Below are positions 43,550 through 53,238 of a stretch of 64,000 bases of DNA, one piece after another. Origin of the DNA: Tuwongella immobilis. GTDB lineage: Bacteria > Planctomycetota > Planctomycetia > Gemmatales > Gemmataceae. Position 1 is the first letter of the stretch; each line of letters starts with the position of its first letter. The notes beneath the pieces were generated by a model. That model saw only the letters and a program-made list of their open reading frames with translations, searched no databases and had not been told where the DNA came from. The position numbers and the translations under genes were made by a program. The stretch covers positions 5,680,920 to 5,744,919 of the forward strand of contig NZ_LR593887.1 in the NCBI RefSeq assembly GCF_901538355.1. The letters are read 5' to 3'.

Positions 43550-44462
43550 GGTCCGTGTGTTTCTATTGTCTAAATTCGATAAAGGAAATATCTTTTTGAT
43601 TAGCGTTTATTGACGATCGATAGTCGTCGTAATCGGAGAAAGCCGAAGATCAGATACGCGACGCCGAGGAACATCGACTTGCGTTTTTCGTAGCGGGTTG
43701 CGAAGCGACGGAACTGCTTGGCTTTGGCAAACAGCCGCTCCACTTTGTTCCGATCCCGGTAGCCTTCTGCGTCGAATGGAGCTGCTTCCACGCGATTGCT
43801 CCGGCTCGGGATATTCGGGTTGATATCACGGTTCACGCACGCTTCTCGTTGGGAATCACCGTCGAAGCCCTTATCGCCAACGATTTCGTCGACCTCAGGC
43901 ACCCGATTCAGTGTGGCCTCCAGCAACGGTTTCAGGCGTGGGGCATCGTGATCCTGGCCTGGACGGACCTCGATCACGATCGCCGTATCCTCATCGGCTG
44001 CCGTGAGAATCACTTTGGTCGAGAGGCCACCCCGGCTGCGGCCAAGACCTTCACGGCGAGCACTTCGTGCGGCACCGATTTTTTTTTCTTGCGACGTGCT
44101 CCAGCCGCATGCTGATGGGCGCGAATGACGGTCGAGTCGATGAGAATGCGCCGCAGTTCGCCCAGGTCCGGATTGGCGTTCAGGAGCTCAAACAGCTTCT
44201 GTAAACTGCCGGATCAGACCCATCGACCGAAGCGGTTATAGACGGCATCCCATCGGCCAAATTCGCTGGGCAGATCGCGCCAGGGGATTCCGGTCCGCGC
44301 CCAGTAGAGAATCGCCTCGAAGAACATCCGATCAGGGAGTCGGGGAGGCACTCCGCCAACAAAAAGTTTGGCCTTGGCAACGAGCGGTTCGAGGATCGTC
44401 CAGTGATCGTCGGTTAGGATCGTCCGCATCGAATCGCCCCTTTTGATGATCAGTATTGGCCT
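43550..44462 (-). mobile_element. degenerate IS5-family insertion sequence (about 0.9 kb)
   Basis: The coding body is an IS5-type transposase. Possible ends are marked by CTTAGGTC near 43546-43553 on the forward strand and CTTAGGCC near 44457-44464 on the reverse strand, an 8-bp inverted match with one difference; beyond that the ends diverge, so the exact borders are uncertain. Size would be ~913 bp, normal for this family. It lies at the right edge of the repeat array and just outside the PhoD gene. Confidence 0.55.
43600..44429 (-). pseudogene. IS5-family transposase in two frames with an internal stop
   Basis: The N-terminal frame (44429 to 44214) starts MRTILTDDHWTILEPLVAKA and has GIPWRDLPSEFGRWDAVYNR, then a TGA at 44214-44216 where the family should continue. 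The same frame resumes with SGSLQKLFELLNANPDLGEL and LIDSTVIRAHQHAAGARRKK, reaching a run of nine A. A shift of frame there leads to GLGRSRGGLSTKVILTAADE and the DDE part (VGDKGFDGDSQREACV, NKVERLFAKAKQFRRFATRY). The A9 run is a plausible programmed frameshift site as used by many IS5 elements. The TGA is a point lesion, so the copy is probably dead. Confidence 0.85.
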
Positions 44463-44525
44463 AAGATGTTACCAAAAAAGACTGATAGCTCGTCAACAAG
44501 GCCGAATTCATCTCATCACACCAAT

Positions 44526-45896
44526 TCACGGATTCACTTTTAAATCGTTAAGATCCCGAATGATGAGGCGCGGTCCGTTGTTGGACTGCGTTATCATCCC
44601 CGTGGCACGGATGGTTTTGTTGAGATACTTTTCCCCCGTGACGGTATCTTTGCCTTCGGGGAGATCGTCAAGCGCAATTGCGACGGTGAAATTGGTCTTC
44701 GTGCGGAACGATCGCTCGGAGTTGAGATAGAAGAACGGCCCACCTTTGCCGGTGGATTGCACTTTCATCTCGACGGTGGCGCGCACGTTGCGTTTCTCAA
44801 ACGCTTCGGCAGGAGTCAGCACACCGGGCAGCGTTTCGGTGGGGGTGCGCGGGGCTCGTGCGGTGCTTCGGGGCTGTAAGGTGCTGAGCGAAATTTTCTG
44901 CTGGACCGTCACTTCCCCCTGATCGTCGCGGATCTGCAGCCGAATGATCGGATCGGCGACCGACCAATCGATATCGATCATGCCGAAATGATCACCGTAT
45001 GGCATGCCACCCACTCGATAGCGATTCTTCTCCGGCGCGCGCCACGTCTTCGACGCCTGATTCAGTCCGCTGGCCGTCAGATCATACAGCGGATAGCCCA
45101 CCGCATCGCTGGAAACCGACAGTTCCGCCAGGTGGCGATCGCCCGAAAGCAGAATCACGCCTTTGGCTTGCGTATCCTTGATGAGCTGGAACAGCCGCTT
45201 GCGCTCCGCAGGAATCGTCGCCCATTTTTCATACGGATGATCTTCGGAAAGCACTTGAATGCCTGAGCCAATCAGCCGCACTTCCGCCGGTTGCTTCAGT
45301 TGTTCTTCCAGCCATTTCCATTGCGCTTCGCCCAAAAAGGTCGCATCCGGGTCGGTATTCGGCAGATAGCCGTTTTCCGGGCCGCCCTTCTGGATCGGAC
45401 TGCGATGATAGCGACCATCCAGCAGAATCACTTGGACGCGTTTTCCTTCCGGCCCATACATTTTCGCATTGTAGATCCCTTCTTGCTTGCGAAGCGGATC
45501 GTTCGCGGGCAGGTCGAGGAAGTCGCAGAAGAGTTGCTGCGCGCCCTTTTTGCCTTCAAATTCTACACCCGCATCATTGCGGCCATAATCGTGATCATCC
45601 CAAGTTGCTTGGATCTTGCAATCTCGGAATAATTTCGCATAGCCGGGCACTTCTTTGGCCTTTTGATATTTCTTGCGGATCACTTCCATGTCGGAAGAAT
45701 CGCCGTAGATGTTATCGCCCAGCAGCAAAAAGACTTCGGGCTTCGCGGCGTGGATCGCATCCCAAATTGGCTGGGGCTTTTCTTGATGAATACACGACCC
45801 AAGCCCAATTCGGCGAACGGGTCCGGATTCCGATTGGGCCAACGCTCCAAGTGGAGCCAGCAGCATGGCGAGGGTGCCAAGAAGAAGGGATCGCAT
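44526..45896 (-). CDS. secreted PhoD-like alkaline phosphatase/phosphodiesterase, 456 aa
   Basis: A signal peptide (RSLLLGTLAMLLAPLGALAQ) precedes a PhoD-like metallophosphatase domain: IGLGSCIHQEKPQPIWDAI, PEVFLLLGDNIYGDSSDM, CKIQATWDDHDYGRNDAGVE, then VILLDGRYHRSP and GVILLSGDRHLAELS. These carry the D, GDN, DDHD and GDRH metal ligands. The final ~110 residues (VRATVEMKVQSTGKGGPFFY, ATGMITQSNNGPRLIIRDL) are a separate OB-like domain also seen in planctomycete secreted proteins. ATG 45896 has AGGAA seven bases upstream and begins the signal peptide. It is monocistronic, downstream of the lipoprotein/DUF1559 pair. Confidence 0.88.
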   Translation of the reverse strand: MRSLLLGTLAMLLAPLGALAQSESGPVRRIGLGSCIHQEKPQPIWDAIHAAKPEVFLLLGDNIYGDSSDMEVIRKKYQKAKEVPGYAKLFRDCKIQATWDDHDYGRNDAGVEFEGKKGAQQLFCDFLDLPANDPLRKQEGIYNAKMYGPEGKRVQVILLDGRYHRSPIQKGGPENGYLPNTDPDATFLGEAQWKWLEEQLKQPAEVRLIGSGIQVLSEDHPYEKWATIPAERKRLFQLIKDTQAKGVILLSGDRHLAELSVSSDAVGYPLYDLTASGLNQASKTWRAPEKNRYRVGGMPYGDHFGMIDIDWSVADPIIRLQIRDDQGEVTVQQKISLSTLQPRSTARAPRTPTETLPGVLTPAEAFEKRNVRATVEMKVQSTGKGGPFFYLNSERSFRTKTNFTVAIALDDLPEGKDTVTGEKYLNKTIRATGMITQSNNGPRLIIRDLNDLKVNP

Positions 45897-46017
45897 GGGA
45901 TGAGTTCCTCGAACACAGCGTTGCAACACTGGTTCGAGGATAATCAGTCCCGAACGACTTGGAAAGCCGTCAGTGGCAGGATGAGCAAAACTTCACATGA
46001 CTTACCGAATTATTCGA

Positions 46018-46497
46018 TCACGTTCCCGGCGGTTTCTTCCCGGCCGGCTTCCCAGGGGGATACTTGCTCAAATCAATGTCAATCGATTCGCCCCCCTGAA
46101 TTTCGACGGTGATGGGCGAATTCTCACGCGTGTAGCCCCCCTTGAGCAGATCCTTTTGCGGGTACGGATCCCACAATTGCACCGCAAGTCGATATTTTCC
46201 AGGGGGTAACGGCTGATCCAACGTAAACGTCCCATCTTTGGAATTGTACAAAGCCGCGTATGGTTCGACGATCTTCCCTTTTTCTTCGGTATACGGGTAG
46301 AAGGTCGCATCGATTCGGCCAATCTTGCTGGCCTCGCTGGCCGGGCTAATCGTCAGCGGTTGACCATCCTTGGTGATCTTTCCGGTGATGCTGACCGTCT
46401 TCGGGCCTTCGGGGGCATTGGAGCAACCGAGCAGGCCGAACATCGCGCCGCAGAGCATGGCGACGCTGGTGAGCCGTGGCAGCAGGTGAGTGCGCAT
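46018..46497 (-). CDS. lipoprotein of unknown function, 159 aa
   Basis: The N-terminus is a lipoprotein signal with lipobox GLLGCSN, so the mature protein starts at the Cys. The remainder is a single beta-sandwich-like domain (KTVSITGKITKDGQPLTISP, GTFTLDQPLPPGKYRLAVQL) of the kind seen in planctomycete carboxypeptidase-regulatory-like lipoproteins. It ends in a Pro/Lys-rich tail. ATG 46497 has AAAGGA upstream and is preferred to the longer frame to 46602. It lies 115 bp downstream of a DUF1559 gene, a pairing common in planctomycetes. Confidence 0.8.
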   Translation of the reverse strand: MRTHLLPRLTSVAMLCGAMFGLLGCSNAPEGPKTVSITGKITKDGQPLTISPASEASKIGRIDATFYPYTEEKGKIVEPYAALYNSKDGTFTLDQPLPPGKYRLAVQLWDPYPQKDLLKGGYTRENSPITVEIQGGESIDIDLSKYPPGKPAGKKPPGT

Positions 46498-46612
46498 GCG
46501 GCAAATCCTTTCACAGGGGAGAGAAATGAACGCAATCACCCCACCGGGACAGCGCCGAACCGTTGGCCGGATGCGATGCCCAAGCGGGGTGACGAGAGTC
46601 ACAGACTATCAA

Positions 46613-47509
46613 TTAGTAATTCGAAACCACTTCGCCGTCGTTGCGATGCCCCAGGCGATAAAACGTCGTCAGATCGATGCTGTATTGAATTCCACGCACC
46701 GAACCATCCACAAACACCGCTTGGAATGCGCCGGTGTGCGACGAACCAAAGCGTTGGTTGCCATCCCCCGAAGCGGCATTGAGATCCGGCAGCGGAGCGC
46801 GATCGGTAAACCGCACCGTGTCATGATCCCAACCGCAGGTGTAGCCTTCGTTGTCGTCGCTTTGATATTGGCCGATGAAGCGGATATTCAGTCGCTTGTC
46901 ACCAATCATCAGCGTGTTCGAGGTTCCATCGGTGATTGCCGTCATCGCCCAGGCATTGTCATACGGAATCGCGCCCGAGTCACCGGGGCCAGCAGAAGCA
47001 CACGCATAGTCCGTGGGGGCATGCGAATAATTGCCCGACGGTCCATACCACGACCCGGTCACCGGCAGAACACTGGAGGCACGCCGAGACGGACAGAAGA
47101 ACGTCTTCACGGGAGAGCTGATCGCCCGGCGTTGCGCATCTTCAATCGTGGTCAAGCCGCTCCCAGTCCACAGCGCCGACTGTTCCAGGTACGGAAGAAT
47201 CGCAAAGCCCCACCCGGCATTCTGTTGCGCGCCGGTACGAGGCGAGCCAACGGAGACATATTCCGGGGCAACAGTCCACCCGGTGCCCGCGCTGGGGAGC
47301 ACGCCAAGGGTGTCGTGGTGATTTTGGCAGGCGAGACCAATTTGCTTCAAATTATTTTGGCAGCTCATGCGAGCGGCGGCTTCTCGAACCTTTTGCACGG
47401 CCGGAAGCAACAAACCAATCAGAATGGCAATAATGGCGATGACGACGAGCAGTTCAATGAGGGTGAACCCACGTCGGCGACCCATACGGGAGAGAGCGAA
47501 TGGAGTCAT
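46613..47509 (-). CDS. DUF1559 prepilin-like protein, 298 aa
   Basis: A short basic leader ([20 protein letters not shown]) gives a type IV prepilin cleavage site before FTLIELL, followed by [20 protein letters not shown] and the DUF1559 domain, ending [20 protein letters not shown]. The variant at the end, [10 protein letters not shown], replaces the usual FADGHV motif. ATG 47509 has AAGGA five bases upstream. It is a paralogue of the gene at 35356-36165; here it is followed by a lipoprotein gene rather than cobalamin genes. Confidence 0.9.
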   Translation of the reverse strand: MTPFALSRMGRRRGFTLIELLVVIAIIAILIGLLLPAVQKVREAAARMSCQNNLKQIGLACQNHHDTLGVLPSAGTGWTVAPEYVSVGSPRTGAQQNAGWGFAILPYLEQSALWTGSGLTTIEDAQRRAISSPVKTFFCPSRRASSVLPVTGSWYGPSGNYSHAPTDYACASAGPGDSGAIPYDNAWAMTAITDGTSNTLMIGDKRLNIRFIGQYQSDDNEGYTCGWDHDTVRFTDRAPLPDLNAASGDGNQRFGSSHTGAFQAVFVDGSVRGIQYSIDLTTFYRLGHRNDGEVVSNY

Positions 47510-47747
47510 GAATCCTTCTCCGAACAAACCAATGAGATAAGAATGGCGGTCGTTCGCGCACTAGCTGCTGGGCAATGACTGGAATCAGATTATTCATTCA
47601 GCAAGTGCGAATCAGTCGAAGTCGGTGAGTTTCAGATGGGCTCTCACACGATCTTCATCATCTATAATGTCGAATCTTCGATCCGTTGGCTAGAGAAAAA
47701 AAACAGGATTTTTCCGACTTTCGGGAACTTTTCCACCAGAGGAAGCA

Positions 47748-48398
47748 GTGGCAGTTCATTACCCGATATTACTCTGTCGTACCGACTTACGTGCGGTGGT
47801 CATCGGCGGCGGGCCGGTGGGCCAACGCAAGGCGGCAGGTCTGCGCGATGCAGGCATTCCATTTCGCCTGGTGAGCCTCACGCCCGCGCCGGAAGATTGG
47901 TCGGATTCGCCGCAGTCCCAATGGGTGCAAGACGCCTACCGGCCCGACCATCTGGATGCGTCGCAACTCGTGTTTGCCGCAGCAGTTCCGACGGTGAATG
48001 CCCAGGTGCTTGCCGATGCGCATGCTCGCGGATTGTGGGTCAATTCCGCCGACAATCCCGAAGCGGGGGACTTCGTGCTGCCTGCGGTCATTCGCCAGGG
48101 GGATCTGCTGTTGGCGGTCCATACCGGCGGCGCGGCTCCATCGCTGGCCAAACGAATCCGCGAACGATTATCTCAAGATTTCGATTCTCAATTCGGAGAA
48201 TGGGTCGCCCTGCTCGCCGAGGTGCGACCGCAGATTCTCGCGCGCATTCCCGATTCCGCTGCCCGCCGAGGGTTGCTGCAATCGATTACCGAATGGCATT
48301 GGTTGGATCGATTTCGCCAAGAAGGGCGTGATTCTGTGGCACAATCGATCGAAGAATCCATCCGGCGACTAGAAGCATCGGGGCCCACTTCGCTATAA
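47748..48398 (+). CDS. precorrin-2 dehydrogenase/sirohydrochlorin ferrochelatase (CysG N-domain/Met8p type), 216 aa
   Basis: The NAD-binding motif is VVIGGGPVGQRKAAGLRDAG. The catalytic region reads NSADNPEAGDFVLPAVIRQG followed by LAVHTGGAAPSLAKRIRERL, aligning with the CysG segment where the conserved Asp acts in both oxidation and iron chelation. It turns precorrin-2 into sirohydrochlorin and probably sirohaem. The start is a GTG with AGAGGAA immediately upstream. It leads a cluster with the HemX-like gene (51 bp away) and hemA, so it is tetrapyrrole-committed. Confidence 0.88.
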   Translation: MAVHYPILLCRTDLRAVVIGGGPVGQRKAAGLRDAGIPFRLVSLTPAPEDWSDSPQSQWVQDAYRPDHLDASQLVFAAAVPTVNAQVLADAHARGLWVNSADNPEAGDFVLPAVIRQGDLLLAVHTGGAAPSLAKRIRERLSQDFDSQFGEWVALLAEVRPQILARIPDSAARRGLLQSITEWHWLDRFRQEGRDSVAQSIEESIRRLEASGPTSL

Positions 48399-48449
48399 TG
48401 GGCGAATCGGCTTGCGTCCCACCCACCGAACTCGACGACGTACCAAGCT

Positions 48450-49274
48450 ATGCTACTGGAAGGGATCACCCGCTTTTGCTTTGCGGCCAGCTATTCCGTG
48501 GCGCTGTTGCTGGAGGTGGCTCAATTGATCCGCCCAGCAGGGGTCAGCCGCTGGTTGGTTCGCATCTTCTCCGGGGCGGGATTATTCGCCCACACGTTCT
48601 ACCTGATCTGGAATCTCCCCTCCCCGGCCAGCCCATCGGGATCGATGCTGCTGCTGTCGTGGGTGTTGGCCGTCTTTCAGCTCTACGGAATGCTGAATCA
48701 TCGCCGCGTCGCCTGGTCAGTCTTTGTATTACCGGTAGTCTTGGCGCTGATTGTCCTCAGCGAACTACTGCTGCGCTATGGGCCGAGTGATCCGGTGCTT
48801 CAAGGTGTGGCGCTGCTCTCGGGAGAGCGGTTCTGGGGAGGGCTGCACGGCGTGATGGTCATGTTTGCCGCCGTGGGCATCACCGTCGCCGGAGTCGCCA
48901 GCGTCATGTACCTGATTCAAGCCGAGCGGTTGCGACGCAAGCAGAATCCCATTGCCGGGTTACGACTGCTCAGCCTGGAACGGTTGGAGTCGATGAACCG
49001 TCACGCCGTGGTTTGGGCATTCCCCTTGCTGACGGTCGGATTGTTGATCGGAATGATCCGAATGGTGACATTGGATTCGCATATCGCCGATTGGGCTGCC
49101 TTGAAAGTGCTGAGCACGTCGGCACTTTGGCTGACGTTCTTGCTGTTGTTGGTGCTGCGATTTCGGGTGCATCTCCCCGGACGACGCTTGGCCGCCTGGA
49201 CGCTTCTGGCGTTTGGCCTGATGCTTCTGGCGCTGGCGTCCTCCCACCCGTGGCTCGCGGAGGATTGGCGATGA
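48450..49274 (+). CDS. HemX/CcsA-like cytochrome c assembly membrane protein, 274 aa
   Basis: About eight transmembrane helices are visible, e.g. LLLEVAQLIRPAG at the start, SMLLLSWVLAVFQLYGML, GGLHGVMVMFAAVGITVAGV, TVGLLIGMIRMVTLDSHIAD. The DAD-type and tryptophan-rich WXWD signature of true CcsA is missing, so it matches the HemX subgroup that accompanies hemA in many bacteria. HemX is thought to influence glutamyl-tRNA reductase level or haem handling; mechanism is unclear. Its last 4 bp overlap hemA (ATGA). Confidence 0.8.
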   Translation: MLLEGITRFCFAASYSVALLLEVAQLIRPAGVSRWLVRIFSGAGLFAHTFYLIWNLPSPASPSGSMLLLSWVLAVFQLYGMLNHRRVAWSVFVLPVVLALIVLSELLLRYGPSDPVLQGVALLSGERFWGGLHGVMVMFAAVGITVAGVASVMYLIQAERLRRKQNPIAGLRLLSLERLESMNRHAVVWAFPLLTVGLLIGMIRMVTLDSHIADWAALKVLSTSALWLTFLLLLVLRFRVHLPGRRLAAWTLLAFGLMLLALASSHPWLAEDWR

Positions 49275-50542
49275 ATCTCAGTGCAATCGGCTGTTCCTTC
49301 CGCACCGCTCCGGTCGAGATTCGGGAGAAATTCGCCTTCGAGCCGTCCCACCGCGAACGGGCACTCACCGATCTCACGACTCGACATAACTGCGAGGCGG
49401 TGATTCTCTCCACCTGCAATCGCGTCGAGCTGTATCTCGCGCCGAATCATGACTTTGCGCCAATTGACGCGGAAGCAATCGCCGCATATCTGGGCGAACT
49501 GTTTCAACAGCCCGCGGAACTCATTCGCCCACATTTGTACGCCTATCGCAATTCGGCGGCGGTGACGCACATTTTTCGCGTCATTTCCAGCCTGGATAGT
49601 CTGATCATCGGCGAAGGTCAAATTGCCGGCCAAATGCGCGAAGCGTTCGAGTTCGCCCAGCAGATCGGCACCACCGGGGCCATGCTCAACACGCTGTATC
49701 AGCACGCCGTCCGGACCAGCAAGCGCGTCCGCACGGAAACCGGCATCGCCGCCGGGCACGCCTCGGTCTCCAGCGTCGCCGTCGACTTCGTTCGACAAGT
49801 GTTCGATCATTTCGACGACAAAACGGTGTTGGTCATCGGTGCCGGCAAAATGGGCCGACTCACCCTGCGACACCTGCGCGACTTCCGCCCCCAGCAAATC
49901 TGGGTCACCAACCGCAGCCCCGAGCGCGCGGCCCAGGTCGCCGCCGATTGCAACGGCAAAGCCATCCCCTGGGAACAACTCGACGATGCGCTCGCCAAGG
50001 CGGATATTGTGCTATCCACCACCGGCTCGCCCGAATTGATTGTCACCCAAGAACGCTGGAACCGCATTCGCGCCAAACGAACCGGCGGCCCGATCGTGAT
50101 CCTCGATATCGCCATCCCCCGCGATTTCGACCCGGCCATTCACGACGGCGACCAGACCTGTTTGTTCAATATCGACGACCTCAAATCGATCCAAGAACAA
50201 ACACTCGCCAAACGGCAGAAGCATATTGCCCCTGCCGAGGCCATTGTCGAACACGAACAACGCAAATTCGTCGAAGATTGGTCCCGACGTCGGAATGGAC
50301 CAGTGATCGCCAAATTGCGCGCCGAATTCGACGCCAAGCGCGAAGCAGTCGTGCAACAACTCTTTGGCCGACTCAACGGAAAGCTCACAGACGCAGACAA
50401 GGAATCCATCAAAGGCGCATTCCAACTGCTACAAAACAAGTTGCTCCACACCCCCATGCAGGCACTCAACGAATCCGCCCGAGAAGGTGGGAACGTCGCC
50501 CTGGCCGATGCGCTGCGGAAGCTGTTCCGACTCGCCGATTGA
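49271..50542 (+). CDS. hemA: glutamyl-tRNA reductase
   Basis: HemA reduces glutamyl-tRNA to glutamate-1-semialdehyde, the first step of C5 tetrapyrrole synthesis. The catalytic Cys is in AVILSTCNRVELYLAP (Cys49), then SSLDSLIIGEGQIAGQMREA and the NADPH motif VLVIGAGKMGRLTLRHLRDF. The dimerisation domain follows. Length, 423 residues, is normal. The open frame extends back to 49013 inside the HemX gene, but ATG 49271 is the start by homology and overlaps the HemX stop, implying translational coupling. Confidence 0.95.
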   Translation: MNLSAIGCSFRTAPVEIREKFAFEPSHRERALTDLTTRHNCEAVILSTCNRVELYLAPNHDFAPIDAEAIAAYLGELFQQPAELIRPHLYAYRNSAAVTHIFRVISSLDSLIIGEGQIAGQMREAFEFAQQIGTTGAMLNTLYQHAVRTSKRVRTETGIAAGHASVSSVAVDFVRQVFDHFDDKTVLVIGAGKMGRLTLRHLRDFRPQQIWVTNRSPERAAQVAADCNGKAIPWEQLDDALAKADIVLSTTGSPELIVTQERWNRIRAKRTGGPIVILDIAIPRDFDPAIHDGDQTCLFNIDDLKSIQEQTLAKRQKHIAPAEAIVEHEQRKFVEDWSRRRNGPVIAKLRAEFDAKREAVVQQLFGRLNGKLTDADKESIKGAFQLLQNKLLHTPMQALNESAREGGNVALADALRKLFRLAD

Positions 50543-50689
50543 TACGTTCGTTTCGTTCGGCAGCACTTACCCAGATTGCCAGGCATTCGTCGATGACGGC
50601 ATCGAATTCGGTCGTCCCGACTTGCCAATACTGCCGATCTTTCCGGTGGAAACGATGGTAACTCCGTCCCTCCACCGGGAAGATTCGCC

Positions 50690-51526
50690 ATGAAGCGACG
50701 TCATGTTGCATTGTTGCTTTGCCTTTGTGTGGGATGTCGTGCCTTGCAATCGGAGCGTGCATCTCCGGATGGGCCCGACTTACCCCCTCCCGCACCGGCG
50801 CACGCAACAGATGAGCCGCCCCTGGCTCGGAGTTCCCAGCCGTCCTCGGCCTTGGTGCCGGTTCGTCATGATGCCGTGAGCGAGGAGACTTCCCCCCTTC
50901 TCGCTCCGGCATCACTGGTCGATGATCTCACTCGGGCGACTCGCGCCATCGAAGCCGGCGACCAAGCTGCCGCCGTTCCCTACCTGCGATCGTACCTGGA
51001 TTTGCACCCCGATCAGGTCATGATTCGCGCGTATCTGGCGGAATTGCTGTGGAAGATGAAACGGCTTGGCGAATCCCAACAATCATTCGAGCAATTCATC
51101 GCCGATGCCCAAGAACGCAGCGGCCCCGCCCGCACGCATCTCATCCACTGTCATACCCGACTGATGGAGATTGCCCGAAATCAGAATGATGCGTACTCCG
51201 AACATTTGCATCGTGGAATCGGATTGTATCTGCTCACCGAATTGCAGAATTCCCACCCCGAAGCCCGCGACACGGTGTTTACCGAACAATTGCTGTGTCG
51301 CGCACTGGGTGAATTGAAGAAGGCCAACGAAGCCAAACCGAATCAAGCACGCCCAAACTGGTATCTGTACGAAGTATGGACGAAGCTTGCCCAAAGCCAA
51401 CCCGCTGCGATCGCCCTGCGAAATGCTCGCGATGCCGTGGAACTCTCCGGCGCGGCCTCCGCACTCACCCCCGCCGAACAACGCCGATTACTCTTTGCAT
51501 CCGCAACGCAACGTCATCCCCTGTAA
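50690..51526 (+). CDS. TPR-like lipoprotein, 278 aa
   Basis: The signal RRHVALLLCLCVGCRAL has a lipobox (LCVGC). After a Pro/Ser-rich linker comes helical repeat sequence: DDLTRATRAIEAGDQAAAVP, YLRSYLDLHPDQVMIRAYLA and ELLWKMKRLGESQQSFEQFI, which resemble tetratricopeptide repeats. C-terminal helices (PNWYLYEVWTKLAQSQPAAI) continue the solenoid. ATG 50690 has GGGAAG seven bases upstream. The gene follows hemA by 147 bp and is convergent with the phosphofructokinase; a hairpin lies between. Likely an envelope scaffold; partner unknown. Confidence 0.78.
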   Translation: MKRRHVALLLCLCVGCRALQSERASPDGPDLPPPAPAHATDEPPLARSSQPSSALVPVRHDAVSEETSPLLAPASLVDDLTRATRAIEAGDQAAAVPYLRSYLDLHPDQVMIRAYLAELLWKMKRLGESQQSFEQFIADAQERSGPARTHLIHCHTRLMEIARNQNDAYSEHLHRGIGLYLLTELQNSHPEARDTVFTEQLLCRALGELKKANEAKPNQARPNWYLYEVWTKLAQSQPAAIALRNARDAVELSGAASALTPAEQRRLLFASATQRHPL

Positions 51527-51558
51527 TCGGTTGCGTTGGTTTCCTCCCTGGAACGCAG

Positions 51559-51601
51559 ATCCCCTGCACGCGGCTCGCCCATCGAGCCACCGGCAGGGGA
51601 T
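51559..51601 (+). terminator. bidirectional terminator-like hairpin between convergent genes
   Basis: Nested stem: ATCCCCTGC at 51559-51567 pairs with GCAGGGGAT at 51593-51601, and inside GGCTCG pairs with CGAGCC around 51572-51588. TTTG follows. It lies between the TPR-like lipoprotein (ends 51526) and the phosphofructokinase (ends 51691), so it can stop transcription from either side. Confidence 0.65.
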
Positions 51602-51690
51602 TTGTCGTTGAAGGCCAGCCCGGCCCAGCAAGGAATCACCGAATCACCGAATCGTCATCCAGATTCGACGATCATTTCCCGAAACCCTTC

Positions 51691-53019
51691 TCAGGAAACG
51701 AGATACGCAAAGCGATCACGGAATTGTTCCGGGGTCAACTTCGCGAAGGCCGCGAGTTGGGCCAACTTGCTGGGATCGCTGAAATCGTTTGCTTCCAACC
51801 GAATCATGTAGCGACGAGCCACTTCGTAGGTTTCGGCATCCACATCGACTTTGCGGGTGCGCATCCGCGAAGTCGCCGGATTGATCATTTCTTCAAACGG
51901 ACGCGGCACCAATCGGCCACCAACCATGCTGATGACCGCGCCGAACTCGGCGGCTTGCGGCGATCGCAAGAACTTCGCCGCACCATAGCCAAGGTCGCGG
52001 GTGTATTCGTTATCGAACGGGATCGGGTCTGCGCATCGCAATTCGTAGCCCAAATCCTTGTCCATCACCGTCGTCTTGATGCCGAGTTGGCCCAGCCGTT
52101 GGGTCAAATAATCCTTCACCATGCGGCCAAATTCGATTTCGCCCAGTCGCAGGTGGCCGTGCGGATCGCGTTCCAAGTGGCCATAGCGCGAGAGTTTTTC
52201 TTCGCCCAAGGCGGAGAGCAATCCCTTTTCGCCGATCGATTCCAACAGCCCTTCGGCCAGCACGGCCACGCCGTAGCCCTTGCCTTGCACCTGACGCTTA
52301 ATCATCGAACCGATAATCAGATCGGCGACGGATTCCAACGTCACTTCCTTGTCGCGGTATTCTTCCGGAATCACCGTGATGGTCGCTGCCGCGGCCTTGC
52401 CAATACCCAACGCCAGGTGCCCCGCCGCCCGGCCCATGCTGACGATCAAATACCAGCGGCCCGTCGTCTTGGCATCTTCGTGCAGCGAGCGAACAATGCC
52501 CACCCCATAATGCCGAGCGGTTTCGTATCCAAACGTCGGCGTGCCAGCGGGTAACGGCAAATCGTTGTCAATCGTCTTGGGGACGTGGGCGACGCGAATT
52601 TTGCGATTGTTGCGTTTGTAAACTTGGCTGGCCGAGAACGCCGTGTCATCGCCGCCAATCGTCACCAAATCGGTAATTCCCAACTTGGTCAGCGTTTCCA
52701 ACACTTTGGCCATATCCGCTTCGTTCTTGGCCGGGTTGGTCCGCGATGTACCCAGCATCGAGCCGCCACGCAGCTGATTGATGCTGACATCCGGGATGCT
52801 CAGCTTGCGATAATGCTCGGTCGAACCTTGAACCAGATACTTAAACCCATCGCGGAAGCCGTAGACTTCGAAGCCCTGATTGATCGCTTCGATGGTCACG
52901 GCGGAAATCACACCGTTAATGCCCGGAGCCGGGCCACCACCCACGATAATCCCCAAACGCCCCGGCGCGGCAGATTCTGCCATATCCGTGTCCCCAAAGA
53001 TTGTCAACAATTCACTCAT
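51691..53019 (-). CDS. phosphofructokinase, probably pyrophosphate-dependent, 442 aa
   Basis: The PFK fold is evident from GIIVGGGPAPGINGVISAVT, LGTSRTNPAKNE, DLVTIGGDDTAFSAS, VAHVPKTIDNDLPLPAGTPT and SMGRAAGHLALGIGKAAAA. The phosphoryl-donor site has GGDD (Asp where ATP enzymes have Gly) and PKTIDND (Lys after Pro), the two residues that mark PPi-dependent enzymes (PFP). It phosphorylates fructose 6-phosphate reversibly with PPi in glycolysis/gluconeogenesis. Length is longer than the 320-residue E. coli type and agrees with the PPi/clade-X group. ATG 53019 with GGGAAGC ahead is used; ATG 52983 with GGGGA upstream is an equally good start. Confidence 0.88.
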   Translation of the reverse strand: MSELLTIFGDTDMAESAAPGRLGIIVGGGPAPGINGVISAVTIEAINQGFEVYGFRDGFKYLVQGSTEHYRKLSIPDVSINQLRGGSMLGTSRTNPAKNEADMAKVLETLTKLGITDLVTIGGDDTAFSASQVYKRNNRKIRVAHVPKTIDNDLPLPAGTPTFGYETARHYGVGIVRSLHEDAKTTGRWYLIVSMGRAAGHLALGIGKAAAATITVIPEEYRDKEVTLESVADLIIGSMIKRQVQGKGYGVAVLAEGLLESIGEKGLLSALGEEKLSRYGHLERDPHGHLRLGEIEFGRMVKDYLTQRLGQLGIKTTVMDKDLGYELRCADPIPFDNEYTRDLGYGAAKFLRSPQAAEFGAVISMVGGRLVPRPFEEMINPATSRMRTRKVDVDAETYEVARRYMIRLEANDFSDPSKLAQLAAFAKLTPEQFRDRFAYLVS

Positions 53020-53238
53020 GCTTCCCATTCGCACGCCCTGAACCCGCGTGCGGAATCCAATCTCTCAGGATGATAGGAACTGGTCCCTCAATTTACAGGG
53101 GGCAACTCGGTTCCAAACGCAACCAGTCTTGGCTGGATCACCGGCAAAGATTTGCTACAGTAACTGGCACGGCAAACGGAGTACCCGCTGTCGGGGTACG
53201 ATTCCGGGCTTGCCGGTCCTTCGCAAGGATGTCACTTC

